From Roseovarius sp. A-2 (GTDB lineage: Bacteria; Pseudomonadota; Alphaproteobacteria; Rhodobacterales; Rhodobacteraceae), in NCBI RefSeq assembly GCF_002072155.1, contig NZ_BDIY01000013.1:1-64000 (forward strand): 64,000 nucleotides of DNA, written 5' to 3'. The notes beneath the pieces were generated by a model that was not told where the DNA came from, ran no database searches, and saw only the letters and a list, made by a program, of their open reading frames with translations. Position numbers and translations under genes: made by a program. Shown one piece after another: positions 1 through 8,773 of this stretch (positions within the stretch are counted from its first letter, which is position 1; the number at the start of each line of letters is the position of its first letter).

Positions 1-326
1 ACTGGCCACATGAGGCGACAACGGGCATCAGGCATGCATTCCATTCGATCCGAAGGGGTGGGCGCTCAAGGGTCTCAGTCCCATAGACGGGAAACCATTC
101 CCCATCGGTGACTTCTTCAGCGGCCTGTTAGGGGTCCACCGGCCAGAATGGCGACATGAAATTCACCCAGAGCCCCTATTGAGATACAGACCAAGTAACT
201 TGGCACTGCCGCTTCGGATTTGATTTGGTCTGCGACGTTTCATTATCGATAATGCTGTTTTAGCCGCCGCATCTGGCGGAACCGGATTGCGCCCTCTATT
301 GTCCGTTAGGATTGCGAGGACAAATA
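1..326. other. Unassigned leading stretch
   Basis: No gene could be supported here. Short open frames run in from the left edge and stop within about 110 bases, and none resembles a family I recognise. The only structured element is the palindrome at 241-254, described separately. The stretch probably holds the end of an unseen neighbouring feature plus the promoter region of the GntR gene. Confidence 0.5.
241..254. promoter_or_regulatory. 14-bp perfect palindrome upstream of the GntR gene
   Basis: The sequence CATTATCGATAATG is its own reverse complement and ends 72 bases before the ATG of the FCD-type GntR gene. GntR regulators of this subfamily often bind short palindromes in their own promoters, so this is a candidate autoregulatory operator. 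That role is inferred from position and symmetry alone. Confidence 0.4.
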
Positions 327-989
327 ATGAATGCCAACGCGGAAACATCGCTATCGGGCGCCGAAAGCCTGAACGCGACAGTTTATGCTGACCTTTGCGT
401 CAAGCTGATCACGGGCGTGTTAAAGCCCGCCGAAGCGGTTTCTGTCCGCAAGCTTGCGGAAAGCTACGGTGTTTCAACGATGCCGGTACGCGAAGCACTC
501 AGGCAACTGGCATCAGAAGGGGCGTTGAACTCTGCCGCACGCAAGGCTTACCGCGTCCCTGACCTGACCACAAAAGAGGCCTCAGACCTTTTCTTTGTCA
601 GGGGCGTTTTAGAGGGGGCCGCTGCGGAAATAGCCGCGCAACGCATCACGGCCAAAACCCTGTCAAGATTGCAGAAATCCGTGGAAAAGACCCATCGTCA
701 CCTGGAAGCCCGCGACGCATCCGGGTTTTTACTGGCCAACTACGAGTTTCACAGCACGATCTATCACTGCAGCGACAATAGCGTGCTCGTGCTAAGCATT
801 GACCGCTTATATGTGCAAACAGGTCCGTGGCTTGCGCATGGAATTGAAAATCTGGTGAATGCGGACAACTGGCTTGGGGAACATGAGCTGATCATCGACG
901 CCCTGCGCGATGGAGACGCCAAAACCGCACGCCGGTTGATAGAAGAAGACGCGTTTTGGGGCTGCGAACTTTACCGCCACAACGACTGA
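327..989 (+). CDS. GntR family regulator, FCD (FadR-like) subfamily
   Basis: Cytoplasmic DNA-binding regulator of about 220 residues. The N-terminal winged helix-turn-helix is visible as VRKLAESYGVSTMPVREALR, followed by the all-helical FCD ligand domain with spaced Asp/His residues (FHSTIY, GEHELI) that bind a metal and carboxylate effector in this subfamily. The ATG at 327 is preferred over the upstream TTG at 312 because GCGAGGA lies just before it. The next metabolic genes downstream are the ankyrin gene and a Rieske oxygenase on the same strand, so it may control that oxygenase. The effector cannot be read from the sequence. Confidence 0.85.
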   Translation: MNANAETSLSGAESLNATVYADLCVKLITGVLKPAEAVSVRKLAESYGVSTMPVREALRQLASEGALNSAARKAYRVPDLTTKEASDLFFVRGVLEGAAAEIAAQRITAKTLSRLQKSVEKTHRHLEARDASGFLLANYEFHSTIYHCSDNSVLVLSIDRLYVQTGPWLAHGIENLVNADNWLGEHELIIDALRDGDAKTARRLIEEDAFWGCELYRHND

Positions 990-1186
990 GCCCGGCGCTA
1001 ATGCGCCTGTAAAAAGCCAACCAGCCCCGAGACCCATCCCTTTGCGGGTCGTGGTGCAGACGAGTGATCCTGAGGTTCGTGGTGTAATGACCGCTCCGAG
1101 CCCACTTTGATTTGATGTTTCTCGTTAGCAATGCGGAATTCTAATGTATTATTGGAGCACTGAAGACGATTTTCGCGGGAAGAAAA

Positions 1187-1573
1187 ATGTCTAAAAAGTT
1201 CAAATCCAGAGAGACGTTGGATCAACTCCTTTCTTCATGTTCCGACACCATGTTTCCTGCCGAAATGGGTGAAGCTCCCGTTAGCATCGATAGCAGAGAC
1301 AGTGTTGGTGATACCCCATTGCATGTAATGCTTTGGCGAAAAAATACGTATGGAGCACTGTTACTTATCGAGGCAGGTGCCGACTTAAACGCCGTTGGAG
1401 ACATGTCTGAAACGCCGCTTCATGTCGCCGTAAGCCAAGGAAACATTAAAGTTGTGGAAGCGCTCTTGAAATCTGGTGCGAATCCGGCAGCTAAATCTGA
1501 GTTTGGGAAGTCACCCAAAGAAATTGCCGTCGAATTGGGTGGCGAGATGCAACGGTGTTTTGGCAGTCAGTGA
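1187..1573 (+). CDS. Small ankyrin-repeat protein
   Basis: A 128-residue protein with about two and a half ankyrin repeats. Consensus pieces DTPLHVMLW, EAGADLNAVGD, ETPLHVAVSQGN and LLKSGANPAAKS are clear, with a TPLH motif opening each full repeat. No signal peptide or membrane segment is visible, so it is probably a cytoplasmic protein-interaction module. Codon use is more AT-rich than in the adjacent oxygenase gene. A short hairpin (1637-1657) follows. Its partner is unknown and it does not fit the surrounding catabolic genes. Confidence 0.75.
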   Translation: MSKKFKSRETLDQLLSSCSDTMFPAEMGEAPVSIDSRDSVGDTPLHVMLWRKNTYGALLLIEAGADLNAVGDMSETPLHVAVSQGNIKVVEALLKSGANPAAKSEFGKSPKEIAVELGGEMQRCFGSQ

Positions 1574-1899
1574 CTTTATCGTCGTAGTATTGCGAATGGC
1601 AACTAAGTCCGCTGAGCTGACAACCGGCGCGAGCGACTCCCGAGATTTCTTCGGGAGCCGCTGATCGATATGGCTTCGCAGTCACAATGGCTTTGGCCCA
1701 AGCTTGCAACACGAAATGCAAAGGGCTGGCCCTGAAACTGGTCGCCCACATGGGGCAAACGACTCACTTTTCGCGCACTGCAAACGGCACCGCCCGTCTT
1801 TCATTCGATTCATGACTTTCCGACCTACTTTTCCTTTGCTGGTAGTTCCGGGTTGTGCTACCAATCTGTGATCACAGATTGTCAAATACGGAGCAAACA
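1574..1899. other. Intergenic stretch with a weak hairpin and an operator-like palindrome
   Basis: About 330 bases without a supportable gene. It holds a 7-bp stem hairpin (CTCCCGA/TCGGGAG, 1637-1657, no T-run), which may be a weak terminator for the ankyrin gene, and the perfect palindrome at 1863-1880. Nothing else was recognised. Confidence 0.5.
1863..1880. promoter_or_regulatory. 18-bp perfect palindrome before the Rieske oxygenase gene
   Basis: AATCTGTGATCACAGATT is an exact 18-bp palindrome ending 19 bases before the ATG at 1900. It is a good candidate operator for a dimeric repressor. It does not match the HutC-like boxes elsewhere in the window. The FCD-type GntR at 327 is the nearest candidate binder. 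The core TGTGATCACA resembles CRP half-sites, but the usual 6-bp spacer is absent. Confidence 0.6.
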
Positions 1900-3057
1900 A
1901 TGCAAGCGACAAAGCCACGTGACGCCCAAGATCTGCGCCAGCACCTGACCGACCTCACCTCAAAATCAAAGGATGACGCCTATAGCATGCCGTCGGATTT
2001 CTATACGTCCGAAGCATTCTTGGAACTTGAGAAGGAACAGATTTTCCGCCGCGAATGGGTCTGCATCGGTCATGTCGGAGAGGTCGCCAATCCGGGCGAT
2101 TTTTACACGACTGAACTGTTGGGAGAGCAGCTTCTGGTCGCGCGCGACGATGAAGGTACGATCAACGTTCTGTCCAATGTTTGCCGTCACCGCGGAAACC
2201 TTGTCGTAAACGAAGACAGCGGCAATCGCCGTAGTTTTGTATGCCCCTATCACGCATGGACATACGCGCGCGATGGTGCTCTGAAAACGGCACCTTTGAT
2301 GAAAAAGGCAAAGGCATTTGATGCGGCCAAATGCAGCCTGCCAAAACTCGCGACAGAGATCTGGAACAACTTCATCTTTGTAAATCTGGACGGCACGGCA
2401 AAGCCACTGGCCCCACAATTGGCGTCACTGGACGGTATTTTGCACAATTACCACCACGAACTGCGCAACCTGCTTTTCAAGGAAGACGCTGTTTGGGGTA
2501 CGAACTGGAAAAACCTGACCGAGAATTTCATGGAAGGGTATCACCTGTTTGCAACCCACCCGAAAACACTCCAGCCGATGACCCCAACGCAGCTGTGCCG
2601 CAAAGTCCCCGGCGAAGATCGTTGGACGGCCTATCGATCCTATTACGACCCCGAATTTCCGCCGCGCGGCCCGTTTCATGACGACATGACCGAGGACGAG
2701 CAACGCAACAGCGTGTTGTTCAACATCTTCCCCAGCTTTGTGGTGGCTGTGGCCGCGAACTATACGCTCTTCCTTTGTTTGCGTCCCAACGGCGTGGATA
2801 AGGTTTCGATCCGCTGGGGTGTATGTGGCCTGAAAACAGACCCGCTCGATCCCGAGGTCGTGGCCTATGTCGATCTGTGCAAAGCTTTCAACGCAGAAGA
2901 CAAGGAAAAGCTGGAAACTCTGCAGGCGGCCCAAAATACACGTTATTTCGGGGGTGGCCCATTGGCGCCCGACGATCTGGAAGGCACGATCTGGGACTTT
3001 CTGAAATATATGGAAGGGATGCTTGGCGCGAAAGACACGCCCATTGCAGCCGAATAA
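1900..3057 (+). CDS. Rieske non-heme iron oxygenase alpha subunit, betaine-demethylase type
   Basis: A 385-residue aromatic-ring-hydroxylating type oxygenase. The Rieske [2Fe-2S] ligands are C95/H97 (NVCRHRG) and C115/H118 (FVCPYHAWTY). The mononuclear iron ligands are H215 and H220 in ENFMEGYHLFATHP. Size and architecture fit the group that N-demethylates quaternary amines (glycine betaine and proline betaine demethylases) or oxidises choline and carnitine, releasing formaldehyde in the demethylase cases. The ATG at 1900 is chosen over the GTG at 1855 because ACGGAGC precedes it and the palindrome would otherwise lie inside the gene. The reductase gene converges on it and frmA lies beyond. 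The substrate is not known; the hut context suggests a methylated histidine. Confidence 0.85.
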   Translation: MQATKPRDAQDLRQHLTDLTSKSKDDAYSMPSDFYTSEAFLELEKEQIFRREWVCIGHVGEVANPGDFYTTELLGEQLLVARDDEGTINVLSNVCRHRGNLVVNEDSGNRRSFVCPYHAWTYARDGALKTAPLMKKAKAFDAAKCSLPKLATEIWNNFIFVNLDGTAKPLAPQLASLDGILHNYHHELRNLLFKEDAVWGTNWKNLTENFMEGYHLFATHPKTLQPMTPTQLCRKVPGEDRWTAYRSYYDPEFPPRGPFHDDMTEDEQRNSVLFNIFPSFVVAVAANYTLFLCLRPNGVDKVSIRWGVCGLKTDPLDPEVVAYVDLCKAFNAEDKEKLETLQAAQNTRYFGGGPLAPDDLEGTIWDFLKYMEGMLGAKDTPIAAE

Positions 3058-3063
3058 AAAGAC

Positions 3064-3092
3064 ATCGCGCGCCCGACCAACGGGCGCGCGAT
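3064..3092. terminator. Bidirectional intrinsic terminator between oxygenase and reductase genes
   Basis: A perfect 12-bp stem (ATCGCGCGCCCG / CGGGCGCGCGAT) with a 5-base loop ACCAA, followed by TTTTCTTT on the plus strand. It sits between the convergent stop codons at 3057 and 3098 and can serve both transcripts. Confidence 0.85.
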
Positions 3093-3097
3093 TTTCT

Positions 3098-4303
3098 TTA
3101 CAAGAGTGATTTCAGCGCGGTATCCGGCGAGGCAATCATATCAGGAGCAGGGGATTTCCCCGCCTCGATCAGGCGTTTGCCAACCATAAACTCACGCGGC
3201 GCATTCATCGCATCCACCGCCAGCAGGTTTACACCCCGATAATACCAATGCGACACAGCGCCGGGTTTGTCGCCTGAACGGGTGACAACGGCATCATAGC
3301 CCGTGTTCAACCCGGCAATCTGCAACTTCACATCATACTGGTCAGACCAAAACCACGGTTTGGCGACATAGGGCGCATTGGCCCCCATGATATTCGCGGC
3401 AACCGCTTCTGCCTGATCAATAGCGTTTGGCACGCTTTCAAGACGAATGCGCGCCTCACCTAGCGGGAAAGACGCACAATCGCCCGCGGCCCAGATATCC
3501 GCCACGGAGGTTTTGCCAAACGCGTCGGTGCTGATTCCGTTGTCGATGGTTAGCCCAGCAGATTGGGCCAGTGCGGTGTTGGGGCGAATGCCGATGCCTG
3601 CAATGACAAAATCAACATCCAGCGTTTGCCCGTCACTCAAGACAGCTTGCGTTACCTCGGTGTCGCCCATCAGTTTCGCAAGCCCCACCCCCTCGAGGAT
3701 ATTCACACCGTGGCTTTGATGAAGCGCACGAAAGTAATCCGCGGTTTGTGGCGATGCGACACGTTGCAAGATACGCTCGGCCATTTCGACAACGGTGACA
3801 TTCAATCCAAGCTTTGCAGCAACGGCGGCCGCTTCCAACCCGATATACCCGCCGCCCACAATCAAGGCACGTTTTCCTGTGGCGAAATGCGGTGCCATCG
3901 CATCAATATCGCCAAGTGTTCTGACACAATAAACACCCTTTAGATCGCCGCCAATCTGCGCAGGCAATCGGATCGGGCTTGAGCCTGTTGTAAGGACCAG
4001 TGTGTCATAATCCACCTGCTCATCCCCGACCGTCAGACGGCGCGCACCGGGGTCAATGGCCGTTACTGCCCCCCCCATACGCACGGCGATATCCGCTTCA
4101 TCATAGGCCGATTGCGGACGCAAAAACAGGCGCTCCCGCGTCATATCCCCCAACAGATAGGCCTTGGACAAGGGCGGGCGCTGATACGGCAGGTCAGGCT
4201 CGTCGCCGATCAGGGTAATCGCCCCGGTATGCTTGAGGGCGCGCAATTTGAACGCCAAAGCGCTTGCCGCCTGCCCCGCTCCGACAACGACGATATGTTT
4301 CAT
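3098..4303 (-). CDS. FAD-dependent NAD(P)H:ferredoxin-type reductase
   Basis: A 401-residue pyridine nucleotide-disulfide family oxidoreductase of the ferredoxin/putidaredoxin reductase group. The FAD-binding GxGxxG is at the N-terminus (VVVGAGQAASALAF) and an NAD-binding GGGYIGLEAAA lies mid-protein, followed by the IWAAGDCA motif that contacts FAD. No redox-active CxxxxC is seen, as expected for oxygenase-coupled reductases. The ATG at 4303 follows GAAGGAAGA, so the upstream in-frame start is less likely. The gene lies 37 bases behind frmA on the same strand, and the two probably form an operon. I infer that it feeds electrons to the Rieske oxygenase at 1900, perhaps through a ferredoxin not in the window. 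Confidence 0.8.
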   Translation of the reverse strand: MKHIVVVGAGQAASALAFKLRALKHTGAITLIGDEPDLPYQRPPLSKAYLLGDMTRERLFLRPQSAYDEADIAVRMGGAVTAIDPGARRLTVGDEQVDYDTLVLTTGSSPIRLPAQIGGDLKGVYCVRTLGDIDAMAPHFATGKRALIVGGGYIGLEAAAVAAKLGLNVTVVEMAERILQRVASPQTADYFRALHQSHGVNILEGVGLAKLMGDTEVTQAVLSDGQTLDVDFVIAGIGIRPNTALAQSAGLTIDNGISTDAFGKTSVADIWAAGDCASFPLGEARIRLESVPNAIDQAEAVAANIMGANAPYVAKPWFWSDQYDVKLQIAGLNTGYDAVVTRSGDKPGAVSHWYYRGVNLLAVDAMNAPREFMVGKRLIEAGKSPAPDMIASPDTALKSLL

Positions 4304-4340
4304 GAAATCTTCCTTCGGCAAGAAGCAGGCGGTTTGATGA

Positions 4341-5456
4341 TCAGAATTCCACCACGGCGCGGATGGATTTGCCCTGATGCATCAGCTCGAACCCCTCGTT
4401 GATCTGATCAAGCGTCAACTTGTGCGTGATCATCGGGTCAATCTCGATCTTACCGTTCATGTACCAATCCACGATCTTGGGCACGTCTGTACGGCCCTTG
4501 GCCCCACCAAACGCCGTGCCGCGCCAGACACGCCCCGTGACCAATTGGAATGGACGGGTGGAAATCTCGGCCCCCGCTGCGGCCACGCCGATGATGATGC
4601 TTTCGCCCCAGCCCTTATGGGCGGCCTCAAGCGCGTCGCGCATGACCTTGGTGTTGCCCGTGGCGTCAAAGGTATAATCAGCCCCACCGCCGGTCAACTC
4701 AACCAGATGCGCCACCAGATCACCGTCGATCTTGGAGGGATTCACGAAATCGGTCATCCCGAAATACTTGCCCGTTTCTTCTTTGTCGTCGTTCAGATCA
4801 ACGCCCACGATCTGATCCGCACCCGCAAGGCGCAGCCCCTGGATCACGTTAAGGCCAATCCCCCCCAGACCAAACACCACGCAACGCGCGCCGATCTCGA
4901 CCTTGGCCGTGTTGATCACCGCACCAATGCCGGTGGTCACGCCGCAGCCGATGTAACAAATCTTGTCAAACGGCGCGTCCTTGCGCACTTTGGCCAGCGC
5001 AATTTCCGGCACAACCGTATGGTTGGCAAAGGTCGAACAGCCCATGTAATGGTGGATCGGCGTGCCATCCAGCATGGAAAACCGCGTCGTGCCATCGGGC
5101 AATTGTCCACGCCCTTGGGTGATCCGGATCGCTTGGCACAGGTTGGTTTTCCCGCTCAGGCAATAGTCGCATTCACGGCATTCAGGCGTATAGAGCGGGA
5201 TCACATGATCGCCCGGCTCCAGCGTCGTGACGCCCTCGCCCACCTCCAACACAATGCCCGCGCCTTCATGGCCGAGGATCGCGGGGAATATCCCTTCGGG
5301 GTCGTCGCCAGAGCGGGTGAATTCATCTGTATGGCACAGCCCGGTGGCCTTGATCTCAACCAGGACCTCGCCACGCTTTGGGCCTTCAAGATTGACCTCC
5401 ATGATTTCAAGCGGTTTACCTGCTTCTACGGCAACGGCGGCGCGGGTTCTCATCAT
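4341..5456 (-). CDS. frmA: S-(hydroxymethyl)glutathione dehydrogenase (class III alcohol dehydrogenase)
   Basis: A 371-residue zinc MDR enzyme that oxidises the formaldehyde-glutathione adduct to S-formylglutathione. Catalytic zinc ligands C41 (GLCHTDEF) and H63 (LGHEGAG) and the structural zinc lobe C93/C96/C99/C107 (PECRECDYCLSGKTNLC) are intact, as is the NAD-binding GLGGIGLNV. Length is typical of class III enzymes. GAGGAG precedes the two consecutive ATG codons at 5456 and 5453. The gene is divergent from hutD, and a HutC-like operator lies in the shared promoter. A formaldehyde dehydrogenase tied to histidine utilisation makes sense only if upstream steps release formaldehyde. Confidence 0.93.
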   Translation of the reverse strand: MMRTRAAVAVEAGKPLEIMEVNLEGPKRGEVLVEIKATGLCHTDEFTRSGDDPEGIFPAILGHEGAGIVLEVGEGVTTLEPGDHVIPLYTPECRECDYCLSGKTNLCQAIRITQGRGQLPDGTTRFSMLDGTPIHHYMGCSTFANHTVVPEIALAKVRKDAPFDKICYIGCGVTTGIGAVINTAKVEIGARCVVFGLGGIGLNVIQGLRLAGADQIVGVDLNDDKEETGKYFGMTDFVNPSKIDGDLVAHLVELTGGGADYTFDATGNTKVMRDALEAAHKGWGESIIIGVAAAGAEISTRPFQLVTGRVWRGTAFGGAKGRTDVPKIVDWYMNGKIEIDPMITHKLTLDQINEGFELMHQGKSIRAVVEF

Positions 5457-5478
5457 GGGGGATCTCCTCGAATTTTAT

Positions 5479-5486
5479 GTATAGAC
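5479..5486 (+). promoter_or_regulatory. HutC-like operator between frmA and hutD
   Basis: GTATAGAC matches the HutC-subfamily GntR consensus GTMTAKAC exactly. It lies 23 bases upstream of frmA and 84 bases upstream of hutD, in an AT-rich context (TTATGTATAGACTTAT). It could repress both divergent genes. Assignment rests on similarity to the known subfamily consensus and on recurrence in this window. Confidence 0.65.
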
Positions 5487-5569
5487 TTATTTTGATTTAG
5501 CATATTAATTAAAGTGCAGGCAGGGTTGGGTCAAGCAGTCTGTTTCAAAAAAGAAGAGGAGGTCATCCG

Positions 5570-6157
5570 ATGCGGATTCTGCACTTGAGCGCCCTGATCG
5601 ACGTTCCCTGGAAAAACGGTGGCGGCGTCACGCGCAATATCGCCAAGGGGATGCGCCGCGATCACGTGGTCTGGACAATCAGCCGCGCGGATGTGGCGCA
5701 GGACGGTGCGTTTTCGGATTTCTCCGGCATGATGCGGGTGCTGACCGTGGTGTCGGGCGGCGCGATGGTGCTCGACACCCCGAGCACCTCGCTGGAGGCA
5801 AACCTCTGGGAGCCGGTGCGCTTTGAGGGCGCCCTCAAGGTTCATTCGCGCCTGCAAGACGGCCCGTTGACCGACCTGAACCTGATGTTTGATCCGGCCC
5901 TGTGCGAGGGGGATGTGATCACGCACCGAGGGCCGCTTGACCAAATCGCCCGGCGGCCCATGCAGGGTATCCTCGCGTTTCATGTGCTTTCAGGTAATCC
6001 GATGATCAACGCGGCGCGACTGAGCACAGGCGACACCGCGTTGATTACAGAAACAGATGCGACACTGACCCTTGCCGACGGCGACGCCCTGCTTGAGATC
6101 CGTCTGACCTATCTGGATCAGAGCGATGCCATCAGGCTCTGCATGGCTGAACGATAG
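5570..6157 (+). CDS. hutD: HutD family protein
   Basis: A 195-residue cupin-fold protein of the HutD family, recognisable by VPWKNGGGVTRNIA near the N-terminus. HutD is not an enzyme of the histidine pathway. It is reported to fine-tune hut expression or limit intermediate levels. GGAGG lies 7 bases before the ATG. The last 40 bases overlap the 3' end of the convergent hutF, an unusually tight arrangement. Confidence 0.88.
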   Translation: MRILHLSALIDVPWKNGGGVTRNIAKGMRRDHVVWTISRADVAQDGAFSDFSGMMRVLTVVSGGAMVLDTPSTSLEANLWEPVRFEGALKVHSRLQDGPLTDLNLMFDPALCEGDVITHRGPLDQIARRPMQGILAFHVLSGNPMINAARLSTGDTALITETDATLTLADGDALLEIRLTYLDQSDAIRLCMAER

Positions 6158-7476
6158 GCTGCGGTAATTTCATCGCGCCGGATGTGGCGGCCCGATTGCA
6201 CAGCATGTCGCCCGGCGGACCAGACATCGGTGACAACCCCATCCTTGGCCGCGAACACCAAACCATCAAGAAGCTGGTCACGGCGCAGGGCACAAAGCGC
6301 TGCGGCCTTGCTGTCAATCGCGGCCAGATCGGCCAGCTCACCGACGGCAATCTCACCTGCGCCACGGCCAAGCGCCTGCGCGCCGCCTTTGGCCGCGCCG
6401 GTATATAATGTGTCGCCAACCGAGCCTTCGCCAACAACCATCACATTGCGCGCAACGTCACGCAGGCGTTGGGAATATTCCAGGGTGCGCAATTCTTCGG
6501 TCAGCGAGATCAGGACGTTTGAATCAGAGCCGATGCCGAATGCGCCCCCGGCCCCGAGATAGGCGGGGCCATTGAACGGCCCGTCGCCAAGGTTGGCCTC
6601 GGTCACCGGACAAAGCCCGGCAACCGCGCCGGATCTGGCCATTTCAGTGGTTTCATCCGGCGTCATGTGGGTGGCATGGATCAGGCACCAGTCCGGCGTC
6701 ACATTCGTATTCGCCAGCAACCACTCGACAGGTCGCGCGCCCAGCCAAGCCTGAATGTCCACAACTTCCTTGGGCTGCTCGGCGATGTGGATGTGAATCG
6801 GTCCCGCCGGGTGGGCGCTCAGGACCGAAACCAGATCATCGGGCGATGTGGCGCGCAGGGAATGCGGCGCAATCCCGACGCGGCAATCGGCAGGCAAGTT
6901 CGCAACAGCGACCCTGGCCCGCGCCACCAGATCGTTGAACCGATCCACCGTATTGCCAAACCGCGCCTGCCCCGCCTCAAGCGGCACCTGTCCCGCCCCA
7001 CCATAACTATAGAGAACCGGCAGGTGGGTCAGCCCGATGCCGGTGGTTGCCGCCGCCGCCGCGATGCGCGCCGACAGTTCACCCAAGTCGTCATAGGGCG
7101 TTCCGCCGGGTTGGTGATGCAGATAGTGAAACTCGCCGACGCTGGCATAGCCCGCTTCCTGCATCTCCAGAAAGACAAGACCGGCGATGGCTTCGATATG
7201 CTCCGGCGTCAGGGTTGCGGTAAATCGATACATCAACTCGCGCCATGTCCAGAAGCTGTCTTTGCCCGCCATGCGATATTCGGTCATCCCCGCCATCGCC
7301 CGCTGAAAGCTATGGCTGTGCAGGTTGGCAAGCGCGGGCAACAGCGTATCGACGCACACGTCCGCGGCCTGCGGCTGTTGATCGGTCTCGACCCTGGTGA
7401 TCCGGCCATTTTCGACCTCAATCCGAACGTTATCGGCCCAACCACCGGGCAGTCTGGCAAGCGATGCAAAGATCAT
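6118..7476 (-). CDS. hutF: Formimidoylglutamate deiminase
   Basis: A 452-residue amidohydrolase-superfamily metalloenzyme that converts N-formimidoyl-L-glutamate to N-formyl-L-glutamate and ammonia. Together with HutG it forms the five-step route, instead of direct formimidase cleavage by a HutG-type arginase-fold enzyme. The metal motif HSHSFQR (ANLHSHSFQRAMAG), a HIHIAEQ segment and the late GIGSDSNVL aspartate motif are present. The ATG at 7476 has GAGAG upstream; an ATG at 7491 is the alternative. The gene is divergent from hutI across a HutC-like operator. Confidence 0.92.
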   Translation of the reverse strand: MIFASLARLPGGWADNVRIEVENGRITRVETDQQPQAADVCVDTLLPALANLHSHSFQRAMAGMTEYRMAGKDSFWTWRELMYRFTATLTPEHIEAIAGLVFLEMQEAGYASVGEFHYLHHQPGGTPYDDLGELSARIAAAAATTGIGLTHLPVLYSYGGAGQVPLEAGQARFGNTVDRFNDLVARARVAVANLPADCRVGIAPHSLRATSPDDLVSVLSAHPAGPIHIHIAEQPKEVVDIQAWLGARPVEWLLANTNVTPDWCLIHATHMTPDETTEMARSGAVAGLCPVTEANLGDGPFNGPAYLGAGGAFGIGSDSNVLISLTEELRTLEYSQRLRDVARNVMVVGEGSVGDTLYTGAAKGGAQALGRGAGEIAVGELADLAAIDSKAAALCALRRDQLLDGLVFAAKDGVVTDVWSAGRHAVQSGRHIRRDEITAAYRSAMQSLMASL

Positions 7477-7496
7477 TTGGCTCTCTTTCATTTTTT

Positions 7497-7510
7497 ATGT
7501 GTAGACATAT
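7497..7510 (+). promoter_or_regulatory. HutC-like operator between hutF and hutI
   Basis: ATGTGTAGACATAT contains GTGTAGAC, one mismatch from GTMTAKAC, flanked by symmetric ATGT/ACAT arms. It lies in the divergent promoter of hutF (minus strand) and the hutIHGU operon (plus strand), where HutC is expected to act. Confidence 0.7.
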
Positions 7511-7549
7511 TGCACATTAACGCGTACCAGAAAAGGCGAATTCTGACCA

Positions 7550-8773
7550 ATGGTGAATGAAATGACTGAGAATCACAGGGTCTTCGTCGATCTGACTGCT
7601 GCGACCATGAGTGCGACGCAAACGGCCTATGGTTTGGTCGAAGATGCGGCCATCGCGGTGAGCGACGGACGGATTGACTGGGTCGGCGCGCGCAACGACC
7701 TGCCCACGCAATATGCGGACCTTGAGCAACAATCGCTTGGTGGCCGCCTTGTCACCCCCGGTTTGATCGACTGTCACACTCATATCGTGCATGGTGGTGA
7801 CCGCGCCGTGGAATTCGAGATGCGCCTGAACGGGGCCAGCTATGAAGAGGTCGCGCGCGCCGGTGGCGGGATCGTGTCCACCGTCAAGGCCACCCGCGCC
7901 GCGAGCGAGGATCTATTACTGACCGACGCGCTGCGCCGCGTCGATGTCTTGATGTCCGAGGGTGTGACCAGCATCGAGATCAAATCGGGTTATGGCCTGG
8001 ATATCGAAACCGAGCTGCGCATGCTGCGCGTCGCCCGCGCGGTCATGGCAAACCGCCGCATCCGCGTAAAGACCACCTTTCTTGGGGCCCACGCGACCCC
8101 GGCCGAATATGCCGGGCGCAATGATGCCTATATCGACGAGGTCTGCATCCCGGCCCTGCGCGCGGCGCATGCCGAAGGGCTGGTCGATGCGGTCGACGGG
8201 TTCTGCGAAGGCATCGCGTTTCAGCCCGACCAGATCGCCCGCGTCTTCGACGTGGCCCGCGACCTCGGCTTGCCGGTCAAGCTTCATGCCGAGCAATTGT
8301 CCAACCTTGGCGGTGCTAAACTGGCGGCGCAATATGGCGCACTGTCTGCTGATCATATCGAGTATCTGGACGAGGATGGTGTCAAGGCGATGGCCAAGGC
8401 GGGCACCGTGGCCGTCATCCTGCCCGGCGCGTTCTATACCCTGCGCGAAACGCAAGAGCCGCCGATTGATCTCTTGCGCAAGCACGGCGTGCCGATGGCC
8501 CTGGCCACCGATATCAACCCCGGCTCATCGCCACTCAATTCCCTGCTGCTGACGCTGAACATGGGCTGCACCCTGTTTCGCATGACCCCCGAAGAGGCCC
8601 TGCGCGGCGCCACCGCAAACGCCGCGCGCGCGCTTGGTTTGACGGATGTCGGCACCATCGCGCCCGGCATGCGCGCCGAAATGGCGGTATGGGATATCAA
8701 ACACCCTGCCGAACTGGCCTATCGCATCGGCTTCAACCCCCTACATTCCCGCATTTTCGGAGGCATATCGTGA
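7550..8773 (+). CDS. hutI: Imidazolonepropionase
   Basis: A 407-residue zinc amidohydrolase that opens imidazolone-5-propionate to N-formimidoyl-L-glutamate. The metal site [10 protein letters not shown], the family segment [18 protein letters not shown] and the late [10 protein letters not shown] motif are all present. The start is either ATG 7550 or ATG 7562, and neither has a strong ribosome-binding site. The stop overlaps the hutH start (GTGA), so translation is probably coupled. It is the first gene of the hutIHGU operon. Confidence 0.94.
   Translation: MVNEMTENHRVFVDLTAATMSATQTAYGLVEDAAIAVSDGRIDWVGARNDLPTQYADLEQQSLGGRLVTPGLIDCHTHIVHGGDRAVEFEMRLNGASYEEVARAGGGIVSTVKATRAASEDLLLTDALRRVDVLMSEGVTSIEIKSGYGLDIETELRMLRVARAVMANRRIRVKTTFLGAHATPAEYAGRNDAYIDEVCIPALRAAHAEGLVDAVDGFCEGIAFQPDQIARVFDVARDLGLPVKLHAEQLSNLGGAKLAAQYGALSADHIEYLDEDGVKAMAKAGTVAVILPGAFYTLRETQEPPIDLLRKHGVPMALATDINPGSSPLNSLLLTLNMGCTLFRMTPEEALRGATANAARALGLTDVGTIAPGMRAEMAVWDIKHPAELAYRIGFNPLHSRIFGGIS

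Noticed and set aside
1863-1880. CRP binding site
   Set aside because: The half-sites TGTGA and TCACA abut without the 6-bp spacer required for CRP, and the flanks extend the palindrome to 18 bp.
4377-5495. 372-codon open frame on the plus strand opposite frmA
   Set aside because: It is antisense to a gene with intact zinc and NAD motifs and has no recognisable domain; high GC keeps the opposite frame open.
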